A stretch of 64,000 nucleotides of DNA, from assembly GCF_001619955.1 (NCBI RefSeq), contig NZ_LQQO01000034.1, forward strand, positions 372,001-436,000, written 5' to 3'. The position numbers and the translations under genes are program-made. The stretch comes from Sphingomonas hankookensis (lineage in GTDB: Bacteria > Pseudomonadota > Alphaproteobacteria > Sphingomonadales > Sphingomonadaceae). This document shows positions 26,561 to 36,437 of this stretch, one piece after another; the first letter of the stretch is position 1; every line of letters starts with the position of its first letter. Under the pieces are notes generated by a model. That model saw only the letters and a program-made list of their open reading frames with translations. It had not been told where the DNA came from and did no database searches.

Positions 26561-28383
26561 GCCGCCAGCTTCCCGCCACGATAATGCAGTAGGATCGCCA
26601 CCAGCGCCGCCGGCGTCACCCCCTGTATGCGACCGGCAGCCGCGAGCGTTTCCGGCGCAGCCGAGGTCAATCGCTCCACCATCTCGTTCGACAGCCCCGG
26701 GACCGCGCCATAGGCGAAGTCGGCGGGTAGCACGACATGATCCACGCGCGCCGCGGCCAGCTCGGCCGCCTGCCGCTCGAGATAGGGAGCGTAGCGCGCA
26801 TCCTCGATCAGTTCGCCCAGCACCTCGTCCTGCACATCAATGCCCAGATGTTGCGGCGTCACGCCGGGCACCAGCAACCATTCGCCGCCGCTGCGGGTAT
26901 CGGTCCCGGTAACCGGCGCCCCTTTCGCCGCCAGCATATTGGCGCCGTGGCGCGTCGACAGCGCAGCCGCCAGGCTGGCGCGTCGCTCTTCGCGCTCCGT
27001 GTTGAACACGATCCGCTCGGCCGACAACAGGCCGGCCTGCGCACCGATCGCCCCCAACCGCGTCGCGGCATTGTCCGACCGCAACCGCAGGCGATATTCG
27101 GCGCGCGCCGTCATCATCCGGTAAGGCTCGGACACGCCCTGCAGCACAAGGTCATCGATCATCACCCCGATATAGCTCGACTCGCGCGGCAGGATCAGCG
27201 GGTCGAGACCCAGTGCCTCACCCGCCGCGTTGGCACCGGCGACCAGCCCCTGCCCGCCTGCTTCCTCATAGCCGGTCGTGCCGTTGATCTGCCCGGCGAA
27301 ATACAGCCCGCCGAGCGCCCGCAGCGCCAGCGTCGCCGACAATGCGCGGGGATCGATATAGTCATACTCGACGGCATAGCCCGGCGTGACGATCTCGACC
27401 CGCTCGAGCCCCGCCACGCTGCGCAGCATCGCCAGCTGCACATCGGTCGGCAGCGAGGTCGACACACCGTTGGGATAGACCAGATGGGTGTCGAGCCCTT
27501 CGGGTTCGAGGAAAATCTGGTGCCCGTCGCGGTCGCCGAAGCGATGCACCTTGTCCTCGATCGACGGACAATAGCGCGGCCCCCGCCCCTCGATCGATCC
27601 GCTGAACAGCGGCGACCGGTCGAGCCCGGCTCGGATAATGTCGTGCGTCTCGGCCGTCGTCCGTGCGATCGCGCAGGCGAGCTGCGGTAACCGTTGCGCA
27701 GGATCGGACAGCGGCGACATGGTCCACACATCCGCGTCCGAAGGCTGTTCGGGTAGCGCCGCCCAGTCGATCGTCCGCCCATCGAGCCGGGGCGGCGTGC
27801 CGGTCTTCAACCGCGCGATCGGCAGCGACAGCTCGCGCAGCTGCTGACCCAATCGGGTTGCCGCTCGCTCCCCGACCCGTCCGCCGACCGACCGCTCCTC
27901 GCCCCGGAACATCGTCCCGCCGAGGAAGGTGCCGGTGGCCAGTACCACGGTCCGCGCAGCGATCCGGCTGCCATCAGCCAGCTCGACTCCCGTTACCCGA
28001 CCGCCGCTGCTCTTCAGCGCAACGGTATCGCCGCCAAGCACCGTCAGCTTCGGATGCGCCAGCAGCGACCTAACCGCCGCAGCATACCGCACGCGGTCGG
28101 CCTGCACCCGCGGCCCCTGCACCGCCGAGCCCTTCGACCGGTTGAGCATCCGGTGATGGATCGCCGCCGCATCCGCCGCGCGGCCCATGAGCCCATCGAG
28201 CGCATCGATCTCGCGAACGATATGGCCCTTGCCCAGCCCGCCGATCGCCGGATTGCACGACATCGCACCGATCTTGCCGGGATCGAAATCGATCAACAGC
28301 GTCGTCGCACCCCGTCGCGCCGCGGCTGCGGCGGCTTCGGTGCCGGCATGGCCGCCGCCGACGATTACTACATCATAGGTCAT
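26557..28383 (-). CDS. mnmG: tRNA uridine-5-carboxymethylaminomethyl modification enzyme MnmG
   Basis: 608 residues, full length. FAD fold [20 protein letters not shown] at the N-terminus, [22 protein letters not shown] and GPRVQADR signatures, and the helical C-terminal domain ending HYRGGKLAA. With MnmE it makes cmnm5U at the wobble base of tRNAs. Overlaps rsmG by four bases; 25 bases separate it from mnmE and hold a parS-like site. Confidence 0.97.
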   Translation of the reverse strand: MTYDVVIVGGGHAGTEAAAAAARRGATTLLIDFDPGKIGAMSCNPAIGGLGKGHIVREIDALDGLMGRAADAAAIHHRMLNRSKGSAVQGPRVQADRVRYAAAVRSLLAHPKLTVLGGDTVALKSSGGRVTGVELADGSRIAARTVVLATGTFLGGTMFRGEERSVGGRVGERAATRLGQQLRELSLPIARLKTGTPPRLDGRTIDWAALPEQPSDADVWTMSPLSDPAQRLPQLACAIARTTAETHDIIRAGLDRSPLFSGSIEGRGPRYCPSIEDKVHRFGDRDGHQIFLEPEGLDTHLVYPNGVSTSLPTDVQLAMLRSVAGLERVEIVTPGYAVEYDYIDPRALSATLALRALGGLYFAGQINGTTGYEEAGGQGLVAGANAAGEALGLDPLILPRESSYIGVMIDDLVLQGVSEPYRMMTARAEYRLRLRSDNAATRLGAIGAQAGLLSAERIVFNTEREERRASLAAALSTRHGANMLAAKGAPVTGTDTRSGGEWLLVPGVTPQHLGIDVQDEVLGELIEDARYAPYLERQAAELAAARVDHVVLPADFAYGAVPGLSNEMVERLTSAAPETLAAAGRIQGVTPAALVAILLHYRGGKLAA

Positions 28384-28392
28384 GCTGTTCTA

Positions 28393-28408
28393 GGTTCCAC
28401 GTGGAACA
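28393..28408 (+). other. parS-like site (14 of 16) between mnmG and mnmE
   Basis: GGTTCCACGTGGAACA differs from the consensus at positions 1 and 12 but is a better palindrome (GTTCCACGTGGAAC). It fills the short intergenic gap and abuts the mnmE stop. Confidence 0.75.
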
Positions 28409-29701
28409 TTATTTGCCGATACAGAAGCGACCGAACAGATCGTCGAGAACCGCCTCGGTCGCGCGCATCCCGGTCAATGCCGCGAATGCCTGTACAGCAT
28501 AGCGCAATTCCTCCGCCAACAACAGCGGGTCGTCCTGCATTGCAGCACGTTGGAGCGCAGCTTGTGCGACACCCGCATGATGCGCCTGCCGCCGGTTCAA
28601 CGCCAGCTCGTCCACCTTCGGCAGCAGCGAGGCGGCTTCGCGACCAAGGGCGCCCCAGACCGTATCGATCCCGGCTCCGGTCGCCGCCGATACCGCAATG
28701 CGACCGTCCGCCCCCAGCGGATCGCGGACGTCCGATCGCGGGTAGAGCGAGATCACCCGCGCTGCGGCCGGCGGCGCGTCGTCCCCCAGCCACAGCACGA
28801 TATCCGCCGCCGCGATCGACCCGGTCGCACGGTCGATGCCGATCCGCTCGATCGGATCGTCGCTGTCGTTACGCAGCCCGGCGGTATCGAGGAACAGCCA
28901 CGCCATCCCCTCGCGCGTTACCGGAATTTCGATGACATCACGCGTCGTGCCCGCCACCGGCGACACGATCGCCGCCTCGCGCCCGACCAGTGCGTTGAGC
29001 AGGGTCGACTTGCCAGCGTTGGGCGGCCCCGCCAGCACCACGCGGATGCCATCGCGGAGCCGTTCGACCGGGGGCGCCGCCAGCGCCACCCCGATCGTGT
29101 CGGCCAAGACGCCTGCCCGCCCACGCAGATCGGCCAGCACCTCGTCCGCTGCATCGACATCGTCTTCGTCGGCGTGATCGAGCACCGCCTCGACCACCGC
29201 CGACAATTGGGTCGCCGTCGCGGTCCAGTCCGCCACCGCCCGCCGCAGCCGGCCGTCGCTGTTCGCCAGCGCCATCTGCCGCTGCGCCTCGGTTTCGGCC
29301 GACAACAGGTCGCCCAGCCCCTCCGCCTCGGTCAGGTCGATCCGGCCATGCGCCAGCGCCCGCCGCGTGAACTCACCCGGCTCGGCAGCGCGCAGTCCCG
29401 GCATCGCCGCCAGCGCCCGCTCGACGCTCGCCACCACCGCGCGACCGCCATGCAGGTGCAGTTCGACCAGATCCTCACCCGTGGCGGTCGCCGGCCCCGG
29501 AAACACCAGCACCAGTGCCCGGTCGAGCAACAGCTTATCCACAGGGTCGCGCAATGCCCTGACCGCCGCCCGACGCAGCGGCGGCAAGCGGCCTGCCAGC
29601 AGCGTCGCCGCATCCAGCGCCCCGCCCCCCGAAATCCGCAGCACGGCGATGGCGGCGGGCGGACGCCCGCTCGACACCGCGAAGATGGTGTCAGCCGCCA
29701 C
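28409..29701 (-). CDS. mnmE: tRNA modification GTPase MnmE
   Basis: 430 residues. N-terminal folate-binding domain (TIFAVSSGRPPAAIAVLRISG), G domain with G1 GPPNAGKS (225-232), GTTRDVIE and DTAGLR, and the catalytic C-terminal CIGK. Partner of MnmG in wobble-uridine modification. Its start overlaps the small upstream gene by 11 bases. A consensus DnaA box (about 29545) lies in its coding sequence. Confidence 0.97.
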   Translation of the reverse strand: MAADTIFAVSSGRPPAAIAVLRISGGGALDAATLLAGRLPPLRRAAVRALRDPVDKLLLDRALVLVFPGPATATGEDLVELHLHGGRAVVASVERALAAMPGLRAAEPGEFTRRALAHGRIDLTEAEGLGDLLSAETEAQRQMALANSDGRLRRAVADWTATATQLSAVVEAVLDHADEDDVDAADEVLADLRGRAGVLADTIGVALAAPPVERLRDGIRVVLAGPPNAGKSTLLNALVGREAAIVSPVAGTTRDVIEIPVTREGMAWLFLDTAGLRNDSDDPIERIGIDRATGSIAAADIVLWLGDDAPPAAARVISLYPRSDVRDPLGADGRIAVSAATGAGIDTVWGALGREAASLLPKVDELALNRRQAHHAGVAQAALQRAAMQDDPLLLAEELRYAVQAFAALTGMRATEAVLDDLFGRFCIGK

Positions 29702-29921
29702 GACCCGCCGTCTCGAACATTTTGCGCCAGAAGGTCATGCCCGCCTCGCCCATCGGTGCCCAGCTCTTCATCATCTGGTCGAGCAGTTCGGGGCTGGCCC
29801 CCTTCTCCATCGTTTCGGTCAGCATCGCGACATAGCGTTCATGGACCGGCGTGAAGTCGGGCAGGCCCATCGCGCGACGCGCTTCCTCCGGCGTGCAATC
29901 GACTTCGACGTTGATCTTCAT
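29691..29921 (-). CDS. Small conserved protein (DUF6489-like) before mnmE
   Basis: 76 residues: MKINVEVDCTPEEARRAMGLPDFTPVH, then a helical part (SPELLDQMMKSWAPMGEAG). It looks like the small DUF6489-type protein found next to mnmE in sphingomonads; function unknown. It may bind another protein through its charged first strand. It overlaps mnmE by 11 bases, so they are probably co-translated. Confidence 0.65.
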   Translation of the reverse strand: MKINVEVDCTPEEARRAMGLPDFTPVHERYVAMLTETMEKGASPELLDQMMKSWAPMGEAGMTFWRKMFETAGRGG

Positions 29922-30005
29922 GGGCGGTTCCCCGGTTGGTTTGGGGCACGATAGGGGGAAAAGCTGTGGATGGCGATAAGGGTTGGGGACGCCCCCGCCG
30001 TACCA

Positions 30006-30033
30006 CGTCACCCCAGCGAAGGCTGGGGTCTCT
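30006..30033. repeat. Single REP hairpin arm
   Basis: CCCCAGCGAAGGCTGGGG with a CGTCA flank: one arm of the REP family with compensated stem bases. It lies in the 283-base gap between rho and the DUF6489-like gene; the rest of that gap has short purine-rich sequence and the element at 30112. Confidence 0.6.
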
Positions 30034-30111
30034 GTCCACAGGCGTGCCCCACCGTGCATACGACAACGCCCGCCTTTCCCTGTGGAAAAGACGGGCGGTT
30101 CGTTGTTGCCG

Positions 30112-30161
30112 GACGCGGGCGAAGCCCGCGTCGTCGGTCGGGGCGTTGCCCCGCCGGCCGG
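30112..30161. repeat. Two-hairpin repeat unit downstream of rho
   Basis: First hairpin GACGCGGGC/GCCCGCGTC with a GAA loop (30112-30132), linker GTCGGT, second hairpin CGGGGC/GCCCCG (30139-30153), then CCGGCCGG. The order of parts matches the two units inverted in pheS at 58270-58386, with different but compensated stem bases. It could also act as a 3' structure for rho mRNA. Confidence 0.55.
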
Positions 30162-30204
30162 ATCGTCGCGTCTCCTGCGACAGCATGTCGCCGGGCGCGC
30201 TCGA

Positions 30205-31461
<1,257 letters not shown>

Positions 31462-31563
31462 CGGGGGGTGGTCCAGATCAGCGATGGTGAGGCAAGGTCG
31501 GCAAACGGGGCGGACGCAAGCGGCTGGGACGGGCGCACCGAGGACCGGGCGCCACTGTCGCTC

Positions 31564-31592
31564 GACCTAGGTGGCGGTCGCAGTCAAGTCAA
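31564..31592 (-). promoter_or_regulatory. Candidate rho promoter
   Basis: On the minus strand TTGACT (31592-31587), 17 bases, then TAGGTC (31569-31564). The leader to the rho start would be about 95 bases, which fits the known autoregulated rho leaders, though no leader structure was identified. Confidence 0.4.
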
Positions 31593-31606
31593 GCAGGTGC
31601 GGTGGT

Positions 31607-31939
31607 TCAGCGCGCCGGTTCGACCTTCGTCACGCCCGGATCGAGCTGCGCGAACAGCGTCGTCTTCGCCAGTATCTGCCGGGCACAGGGCAAGGCCGCC
31701 GCGTCGAGTGCCGCCTTTGCTCCAGGCGCACGCCGGATCCGCTGCACCGACGCCACGATGTCGGTCGCAGGCGCAGCACCTTCAACCCGGCCGATGAAAT
31801 AGACCATCCCGGCAGTCAGCATCGCCCGCTGGCTCGACGGCTCGGTTTCGAACGATTGCGAAATGCTGGCGATGCAGCGCAGATCGTTCTCGACCGCGGG
31901 CGTCGCCGCCTGCGCCGCGACCAACAGCCATGCCAGCAT
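31607..31939 (-). CDS. Small secreted protein, paralogue of the upstream gene
   Basis: 110 residues from ATG 31939. A very short signal peptide (MLAWLLVAAQAA) precedes VENDLRCIASISQSFE and AGMVYFIGRVEGAAP, and a second cysteine lies at ALPCARQIL. The same layout (VEDDLTC, FMYFMGRIDHAAP, ARPRC) is seen in the gene just upstream, so they are a tandem duplication. The two cysteines could form a disulfide in the periplasm. No known family is recognised. The start shares one base with the upstream stop. Confidence 0.7.
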   Translation of the reverse strand: MLAWLLVAAQAATPAVENDLRCIASISQSFETEPSSQRAMLTAGMVYFIGRVEGAAPATDIVASVQRIRRAPGAKAALDAAALPCARQILAKTTLFAQLDPGVTKVEPAR

Positions 31940-32277
31940 CACTTCTGGTTCCGCTTTTGAAGATGTTCTCCCCACTTCGCGAGCGACCCGCTAATCTCAC
32001 GCAGCTTGGCTACGCAGCGCGGTCTGGCCGCCTGTATCTTCGTGTTTCCTTCAGCGTCGTCGATCAATCGAACAAGATGGGCTGGATAGTCGAACCCGGG
32101 TGCAGCATGGTCGATACGACCCATAAAGTACATAAATCCGCCTTGCAGGCCGCTTTGCTCCTGCGGAGGCGCCTTGTTCGCGGTTGCCGCGATAATAGCG
32201 AGGCAGGTCAGATCATCCTCGACCCCCGCCGGCAGCGGCGCTGATACCGCCTGAATCAACGCCAACGCTATCCACAT
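31939..32277 (-). CDS. Small secreted protein, paralogue of the downstream gene
   Basis: 112 residues. Signal peptide MWIALALIQAVSAPLPAG, then VEDDLTCLAIIAATANKA, FMYFMGRIDHAAPGFDY and a C-terminal Cys in ARPRCVAKL, ending in a basic tail. It is clearly related to the next gene but diverged, and less GC-biased in its codons. Its stop TGA overlaps the next start (TGATG). Function unknown; location between hemJ and rho. Confidence 0.7.
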   Translation of the reverse strand: MWIALALIQAVSAPLPAGVEDDLTCLAIIAATANKAPPQEQSGLQGGFMYFMGRIDHAAPGFDYPAHLVRLIDDAEGNTKIQAARPRCVAKLREISGSLAKWGEHLQKRNQK

Positions 32278-32290
32278 CGCCCATCCCCCT

Positions 32291-32746
32291 TCAGAACGGT
32301 TTGACCACCGCCAGCACGACCGCCGCGATCGCCGCCAGCGCGGGCAGTTCGTTCGCCAGCCGCAATTGTTTCGGCGTCAGCGTCGGCCGCCCCGCCGCCA
32401 GCTTCCTCGCATAGCCGACCGCCCAGCCATGATAGCCGCTCAGCAGCACGACGACGAGCAGTTTGGCGTGCAGCCACCCCAGCCCGGCGCCGCCGTCGAA
32501 CAACCCGACATTGGCCGCAAGCAACAGCCCCAGCACCCACACGACGACCATCGCCGGCGTCAGGATCATCCGCTTGAGCAACGCCTCGCGCCGGATCCAG
32601 CGCGGCGGCTCTGCCGGGTCGGACAGCCCCTCCTGATGATGGACCAGATAGCGGGGCAGCATGAACAGCCCGGCCATCCAGAAGATGACGAACACGATAT
32701 GTGCCGCCTTCATCCACAGATAGGCGCCGCCCAGAAACCCGCTCAT
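32291..32746 (-). CDS. hemJ: Protoporphyrinogen IX oxidase HemJ (CopD/UPF0093 family)
   Basis: 151 residues, four membrane segments. LWMKAAHIVFVIFWMAGLFMLPRYLVHH is the HemJ signature with its conserved histidine, and the end LANELPALAAIAAVVLAVVKPF is typical. It oxidises protoporphyrinogen IX to protoporphyrin IX in the inner membrane. The ATG overlaps the hemE stop by four bases, which supports a heme role rather than copper resistance (CopD), to which the family is often assigned. Confidence 0.85.
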   Translation of the reverse strand: MSGFLGGAYLWMKAAHIVFVIFWMAGLFMLPRYLVHHQEGLSDPAEPPRWIRREALLKRMILTPAMVVVWVLGLLLAANVGLFDGGAGLGWLHAKLLVVVLLSGYHGWAVGYARKLAAGRPTLTPKQLRLANELPALAAIAAVVLAVVKPF

Positions 32747-33759
32747 GCCCCGCGCACCCGGGCCAACAGCGCCTCGACATGCGCGATCGGCGTATGTTGG
32801 CCGATCCCATGGCCGAGGTTGAAGACATGGGGGCGTTCCGGAAAGGCGTCCAGCACGCGCATGATGGCACCGTCGAGCGCCTCTCCGCCAGCCAGCAGCG
32901 CCAGTGGATCGAGATTGCCCTGCACCGGCATTCCCGGCGGCAGGACGGCATCGGCCCACACCGGGTCGACCGTCTCGTCCAGCCCGATCGCATCGATACC
33001 GGTCTCGCGGGCATAGCGGGGCAGCTTGCCGCCCGCGCCCTTGGGGAAACCGATCACCGGCACACCGGGCCGGCGCTGATGCAGCGCATCGACGATCCGA
33101 GCGGTAAACCCGATCACCCAGTCGTCGAACTGCGCCGGGCTGAGGCTGCCGGCCCAGCTGTCGAACAACTGGACCGCTTCGACCCCCGCATCGATCTGCC
33201 CCACCAGATAATCGATGGTCAGGTCCGCAATCGCCTCCAGCAGACCGGCAAAGGTCGCCGGATCGCGATAGGCAAGGCTCCGGCTCGCTTCATGGTCCTT
33301 CGACCCCTGCCCCGCCACCATATAGGTCGCGACGGTCCAGGGTGATCCGGCGAACCCCAGCATCGTCACATCGGCCGGCAGACGGGCCACGGTACGCCGG
33401 ACCGTCTCGTACACCGGATCGAGCCGGTGGAAGGGATAACCGCCCTGTGACAGGCCGGGAATGCCCGCCAGCAGCCCGTCGAGCAGCGGCGGGTTCAGCC
33501 GCGGCCCTTCGCCGGGGCCGAAGGTCAGGTGCTGCCCCATCGCCCACGGGATCATCAGGATGTCGGAGAACAGGATCGCGCCATCGAACGCGAACCGCCG
33601 GATCGGCTGCAGCGTAACCTCCGATGCCGCCTCCGGATCGGTCGCCAGCGCGAGAAAGCCGCCCTTCTCCGCCCGGAGCGCACGATACTCCGGAAGATAG
33701 CGTCCGGCCTGTCGCATGAGCCAGATCGGCGGGACGGCAAGCTTCTCGCCGGCAAGCAC
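32743..33759 (-). CDS. hemE: Uroporphyrinogen decarboxylase
   Basis: 338 residues from GTG 33759. IWLMRQAGRYLPEYRALR holds the conserved substrate-binding region; GFAGSPWTVATYM and LGHGIGQHTPI are further signatures. It converts uroporphyrinogen III to coproporphyrinogen III. The family usually has a few more residues (PLLRVL) before the first conserved block; here they are encoded upstream in frame, but no ATG, GTG or TTG precedes them. A CTG at 33795 may therefore be the real start. Adjacent to oriC. Confidence 0.95.
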   Translation of the reverse strand: MLAGEKLAVPPIWLMRQAGRYLPEYRALRAEKGGFLALATDPEAASEVTLQPIRRFAFDGAILFSDILMIPWAMGQHLTFGPGEGPRLNPPLLDGLLAGIPGLSQGGYPFHRLDPVYETVRRTVARLPADVTMLGFAGSPWTVATYMVAGQGSKDHEASRSLAYRDPATFAGLLEAIADLTIDYLVGQIDAGVEAVQLFDSWAGSLSPAQFDDWVIGFTARIVDALHQRRPGVPVIGFPKGAGGKLPRYARETGIDAIGLDETVDPVWADAVLPPGMPVQGNLDPLALLAGGEALDGAIMRVLDAFPERPHVFNLGHGIGQHTPIAHVEALLARVRGA

Positions 33760-34102
33760 GCGGAGAAGCGGTTTCGTGGGGACAGGACCGGTCAGCGTCG
33801 TCGCTCTCTCTACTATAAAGTAGAATCTAAATGGGTGGTTGGAAGCAGTTGGGGCGTGGATAGCGGGGCTTATGGTGGATTACCCGAAATGCCAACAGAT
33901 TGACCCTATGGGAGTCGCTCGAATCCGTCGATTCCAATGAAGCCATCCACACTATCCACAGGCTGTTGGCTGAATCGCTCCCTGTGTCGGGATTGTGGAT
34001 AATCTGGGCATGAAACAGGGCTTTCCCACAGCTTGGCGGACCGGCCGAGTTGCGCTAGCCCCTGCCCCCGACTTATCCACAGCCTTGTGCAGAAAGGCGC
34101 CG
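33760..34102. other. Putative chromosomal origin of replication (oriC)
   Basis: A gene-free stretch of 343 bases between hemE and the PEP synthase regulatory gene. DnaA boxes TTATCCACA: perfect at 34073-34081 (+) and 33994-34002 (-, as TGTGGATAA); one mismatch at 33952-33960 (CTATCCACA); two mismatches at 33943-33951 and 34022-34030. An AT-rich tract lies at 33808-33835, including the small inverted repeat CTACTATAAAGTAG. The hemE neighbourhood is where oriC lies in Caulobacter and Rickettsia, and parAB plus parS sites are close. No CtrA-type TTAA-N7-TTAA site was seen. Confidence 0.75.
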
Positions 34103-34921
34103 ATGCGACTGCACCTCCACCTCCTGTCCGACTCCACCGGCGAAACGCTGGAGAATATCGCCAAGGCGGCGCTGGCGCAGTTCGACGATGTCGACACGAT
34201 GCGCCATTTCTGGCCGATGGTCCGTTCGGAAACCCATCTCGAACGCATCCTCGCCGAAATCACCGTCAATCCCGGGCTGGTGCTCTATACGCTGGTCAAC
34301 CCGGCGATCCGGCGGATGCTGGAGGCGCGCTGCGCCGCACTCGGCCTGCCGATCGTCGCGCCGATGGATGCGGTCAGCAACGCGCTGTCCAGCCTGCTGG
34401 GACAGGAGGCCAAGGCGCGGCCGGGCCGTCAGCACAGCCTCGACGCCGCCTATTTCGCCCGGGTCGATGCGATCCAGTGGACCATCGCCCATGACGACGG
34501 CATCGCGTCGGAGGACTGGGAAGAGGCCGATATCGTGCTGGCCGGCGTGTCGCGTTCGTCGAAGACGCCGACGTCGATCTATCTCGCCAATCGCGGGTTC
34601 AAGACCGCGAACATTCCGATCGTGGTCGAAAGCCCGCCGCCGCCGATCCTGTTCACGCTTAAAAAGCCGCTGGTCGTCGGGCTGACCACCAGCGCCGACC
34701 GGTTGATCGCGATCCGGCGCAACCGGCTGTTGTCGCTCAACCAGATGCCCGACACCGATTATGTCGAACAGGATGCCGTGATACGCGAACTGTCCTATGC
34801 CCGGCGGATGTTCGCCGACAATGGCTGGCCGGTGATCGACGTTACCCGCCGCTCGATCGAGGAAACGGCGGCGGCGATCATCACCCTGTGCAACGACCGC
34901 AAGCTGGAGGCCCGCGCATGA
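34103..34921 (+). CDS. PEP synthase / PPDK regulatory protein (kinase and pyrophosphorylase, DUF299)
   Basis: 272 residues from ATG 34103, with AGAAAGG just upstream. LHLLSDSTGETLENIAKA starts the family and the nucleotide-binding loop GVSRSSKTPTSIYLA (148-162) is intact. It phosphorylates and dephosphorylates a threonine of phosphoenolpyruvate synthase or pyruvate,phosphate dikinase, switching gluconeogenic flux. It is the first gene to the right of oriC, as in related genomes. Its stop overlaps maf by four bases. Confidence 0.93.
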   Translation: MRLHLHLLSDSTGETLENIAKAALAQFDDVDTMRHFWPMVRSETHLERILAEITVNPGLVLYTLVNPAIRRMLEARCAALGLPIVAPMDAVSNALSSLLGQEAKARPGRQHSLDAAYFARVDAIQWTIAHDDGIASEDWEEADIVLAGVSRSSKTPTSIYLANRGFKTANIPIVVESPPPPILFTLKKPLVVGLTTSADRLIAIRRNRLLSLNQMPDTDYVEQDAVIRELSYARRMFADNGWPVIDVTRRSIEETAAAIITLCNDRKLEARA

Positions 34922-35514
34922 GCTTCATCCTCGCCTCGATGAGCGCCACCCGCCGTGCGATGCTCGACGCGGCCGGCATTCCCCATGACGCGATGGCCAG
35001 CGGGCTGGACGAGGAAGCGGCCAAGGCGGCATTGGCGGCCGAGAACCTCAAACCCCGCGACCTCGCCGATGCGCTGGCGGAGATGAAGGCGATGCGCGCC
35101 GCCACCCGCGTCGGCGGGGCGATGGTGCTGGGTGGCGATTCGGTCGTCGCGCTGGCCGATGGCACCGTGCTCGACAAGCCGGTCGACCGCGCCGATGCCA
35201 CCGCGCATCTCCGCGCCCTGTCCGGCGGACGCCACGACCTGTTCAGCGCGGCGGTCTTCGTCGAAGGGGGCCGCCCGGTGTGGCGGCATATCGGCCATGC
35301 GAAGCTGACTGTCCGGCCCTTGTCCGATGCCTTCATCGACTCCTATCTCGATGCCGAATGGCCCGCGATCGCCGGCTGTGTCGGCTGTTTTCGGATCGAG
35401 GGGCCGGGTGTGCAGCTGTTCGACCGGATCGATGGCGACCATTGGACGATCCTCGGCATGCCCTTGCTCGAAATCGCGCGCTATCTGCGCCAACGGGGAA
35501 AATTGCCCGCATGA
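34918..35514 (+). CDS. maf: Maf family nucleotide pyrophosphatase
   Basis: 198 residues. The N-terminal LASMSATRRAML is the Maf SxSxxR signature; GGDSVVAL and DKPVDRADA are the metal-binding and specificity regions. Maf proteins hydrolyse non-canonical or bulk nucleoside triphosphates (dTTP/UTP type) and affect septation. The start overlaps the upstream stop (ATGA) and the stop overlaps aroE (ATGA), so the three genes are coupled. Confidence 0.9.
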   Translation: MSFILASMSATRRAMLDAAGIPHDAMASGLDEEAAKAALAAENLKPRDLADALAEMKAMRAATRVGGAMVLGGDSVVALADGTVLDKPVDRADATAHLRALSGGRHDLFSAAVFVEGGRPVWRHIGHAKLTVRPLSDAFIDSYLDAEWPAIAGCVGCFRIEGPGVQLFDRIDGDHWTILGMPLLEIARYLRQRGKLPA

Positions 35515-36320
35515 AACCCTATGCGGAGGTGATCGGCGACCCGATCGCCCACTCCAAATCGCCGCTGATCCACGGCTTCTGGCTCGACCAGTTGGGACTC
35601 GATGCCGAGTATCGAAGGTTCCACGTGAAACCTGACGATCTCCGAGCCTATTTCGAGAGCCGCCGTACCGACCCGCACTGGCGCGGGTGCAACGTCACCG
35701 TGCCGCACAAGCTGGCCGCGCTCGACCATGTCGCCGATCCCGGCGACGTGCGCGGTTCGATCGGCGCGATCAATACCGTGTTCCGTGGCGAAGGTGGTGA
35801 CTGGATCGGCACCAATACCGATTCGGCGGGGTTCCACGCCCCGATCGCCGGTCTCGACCTGACGAAACAGCCGGTCGCGGTGATCGGTGCGGGCGGCGCG
35901 GCGCGCGCGATCCTGTTCGCCTTGTCGCGGCTGGGTGTCGGACGCGTGACCTTGCTGAACCGCAATCCGCTGAAGGCAGCGGCGTTGCTGTCGACCTTCG
36001 GCCTGAAGGGCGACGCCTTGCCGCTCACCGCTCCCCTGCCTGCGGCGAAGCTGCTGGTGAATGCCAGCACGCTCGGCATGACCGGTCAGCCCCCGCTGGA
36101 AATCGACCTGGCACCGCTGCCCGAAGATGCGGTGGTATATGACGCGGTCTACGCCCCGATCGAGACACCGCTGCTGGCACAGGCCCATGCGCGCGGGCTC
36201 GATACCGTCGACGGCCTCGAAATGCTGGTCGGGCAGGCGGCACTGGCGTTCGAACTGTTCTTCGGAGTCGCCCCGCCGCGCGACCGCGACGACGCCTTGC
36301 GGGAACGGTTGCTGGCGTGA
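35511..36320 (+). CDS. aroE: Shikimate dehydrogenase
   Basis: 269 residues. GDPIAHSKSPLIHGFW binds shikimate, CNVTVPHK holds the catalytic Lys, IGTNTDSAGF follows, and VIGAGGAARAILFAL is the NADPH fold. It reduces 3-dehydroshikimate in aromatic amino acid synthesis. A parS-like 16-mer at 35617-35632 lies inside the gene and is translated as RFHVKP. Followed by a REP pair. Confidence 0.95.
   Translation: MKPYAEVIGDPIAHSKSPLIHGFWLDQLGLDAEYRRFHVKPDDLRAYFESRRTDPHWRGCNVTVPHKLAALDHVADPGDVRGSIGAINTVFRGEGGDWIGTNTDSAGFHAPIAGLDLTKQPVAVIGAGGAARAILFALSRLGVGRVTLLNRNPLKAAALLSTFGLKGDALPLTAPLPAAKLLVNASTLGMTGQPPLEIDLAPLPEDAVVYDAVYAPIETPLLAQAHARGLDTVDGLEMLVGQAALAFELFFGVAPPRDRDDALRERLLA
35617..35632 (+). other. 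parS-like site (14 of 16) inside aroE
   Basis: GGTTCCACGTGAAACC; differs from the consensus only at the two outermost bases, and is a near-perfect palindrome. About 1.5 kb right of the putative oriC. Confidence 0.8.
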
Positions 36321-36336
36321 GCGATCCGCGATCGAA

Positions 36337-36426
36337 CCGTACCCTCGCGCAGGCGGGGGTCCAGAGTACCACGCGCAACCGCCGCGTTGCTTGGCCCTGG
36401 ATCCCCGCCTGCGCGGGGATACGCGA
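36337..36426. repeat. REP palindrome pair between aroE and coaE
   Basis: Two inverted arms around CTCGCGCAGGCGGG and CCCCGCCTGCGCGGGG. The inner sequence (TTGGCCCTGGATC) matches the pair in the YgjP gene. It fills most of the 117-base gap. Confidence 0.75.
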
Positions 36427-36437
36427 GTGAGACGCCC

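Noticed and set aside
36387..36437. Longer coaE start at 36387
   Set aside because: The extra residues are the translated REP arm and the conserved N-terminus begins at 36438.
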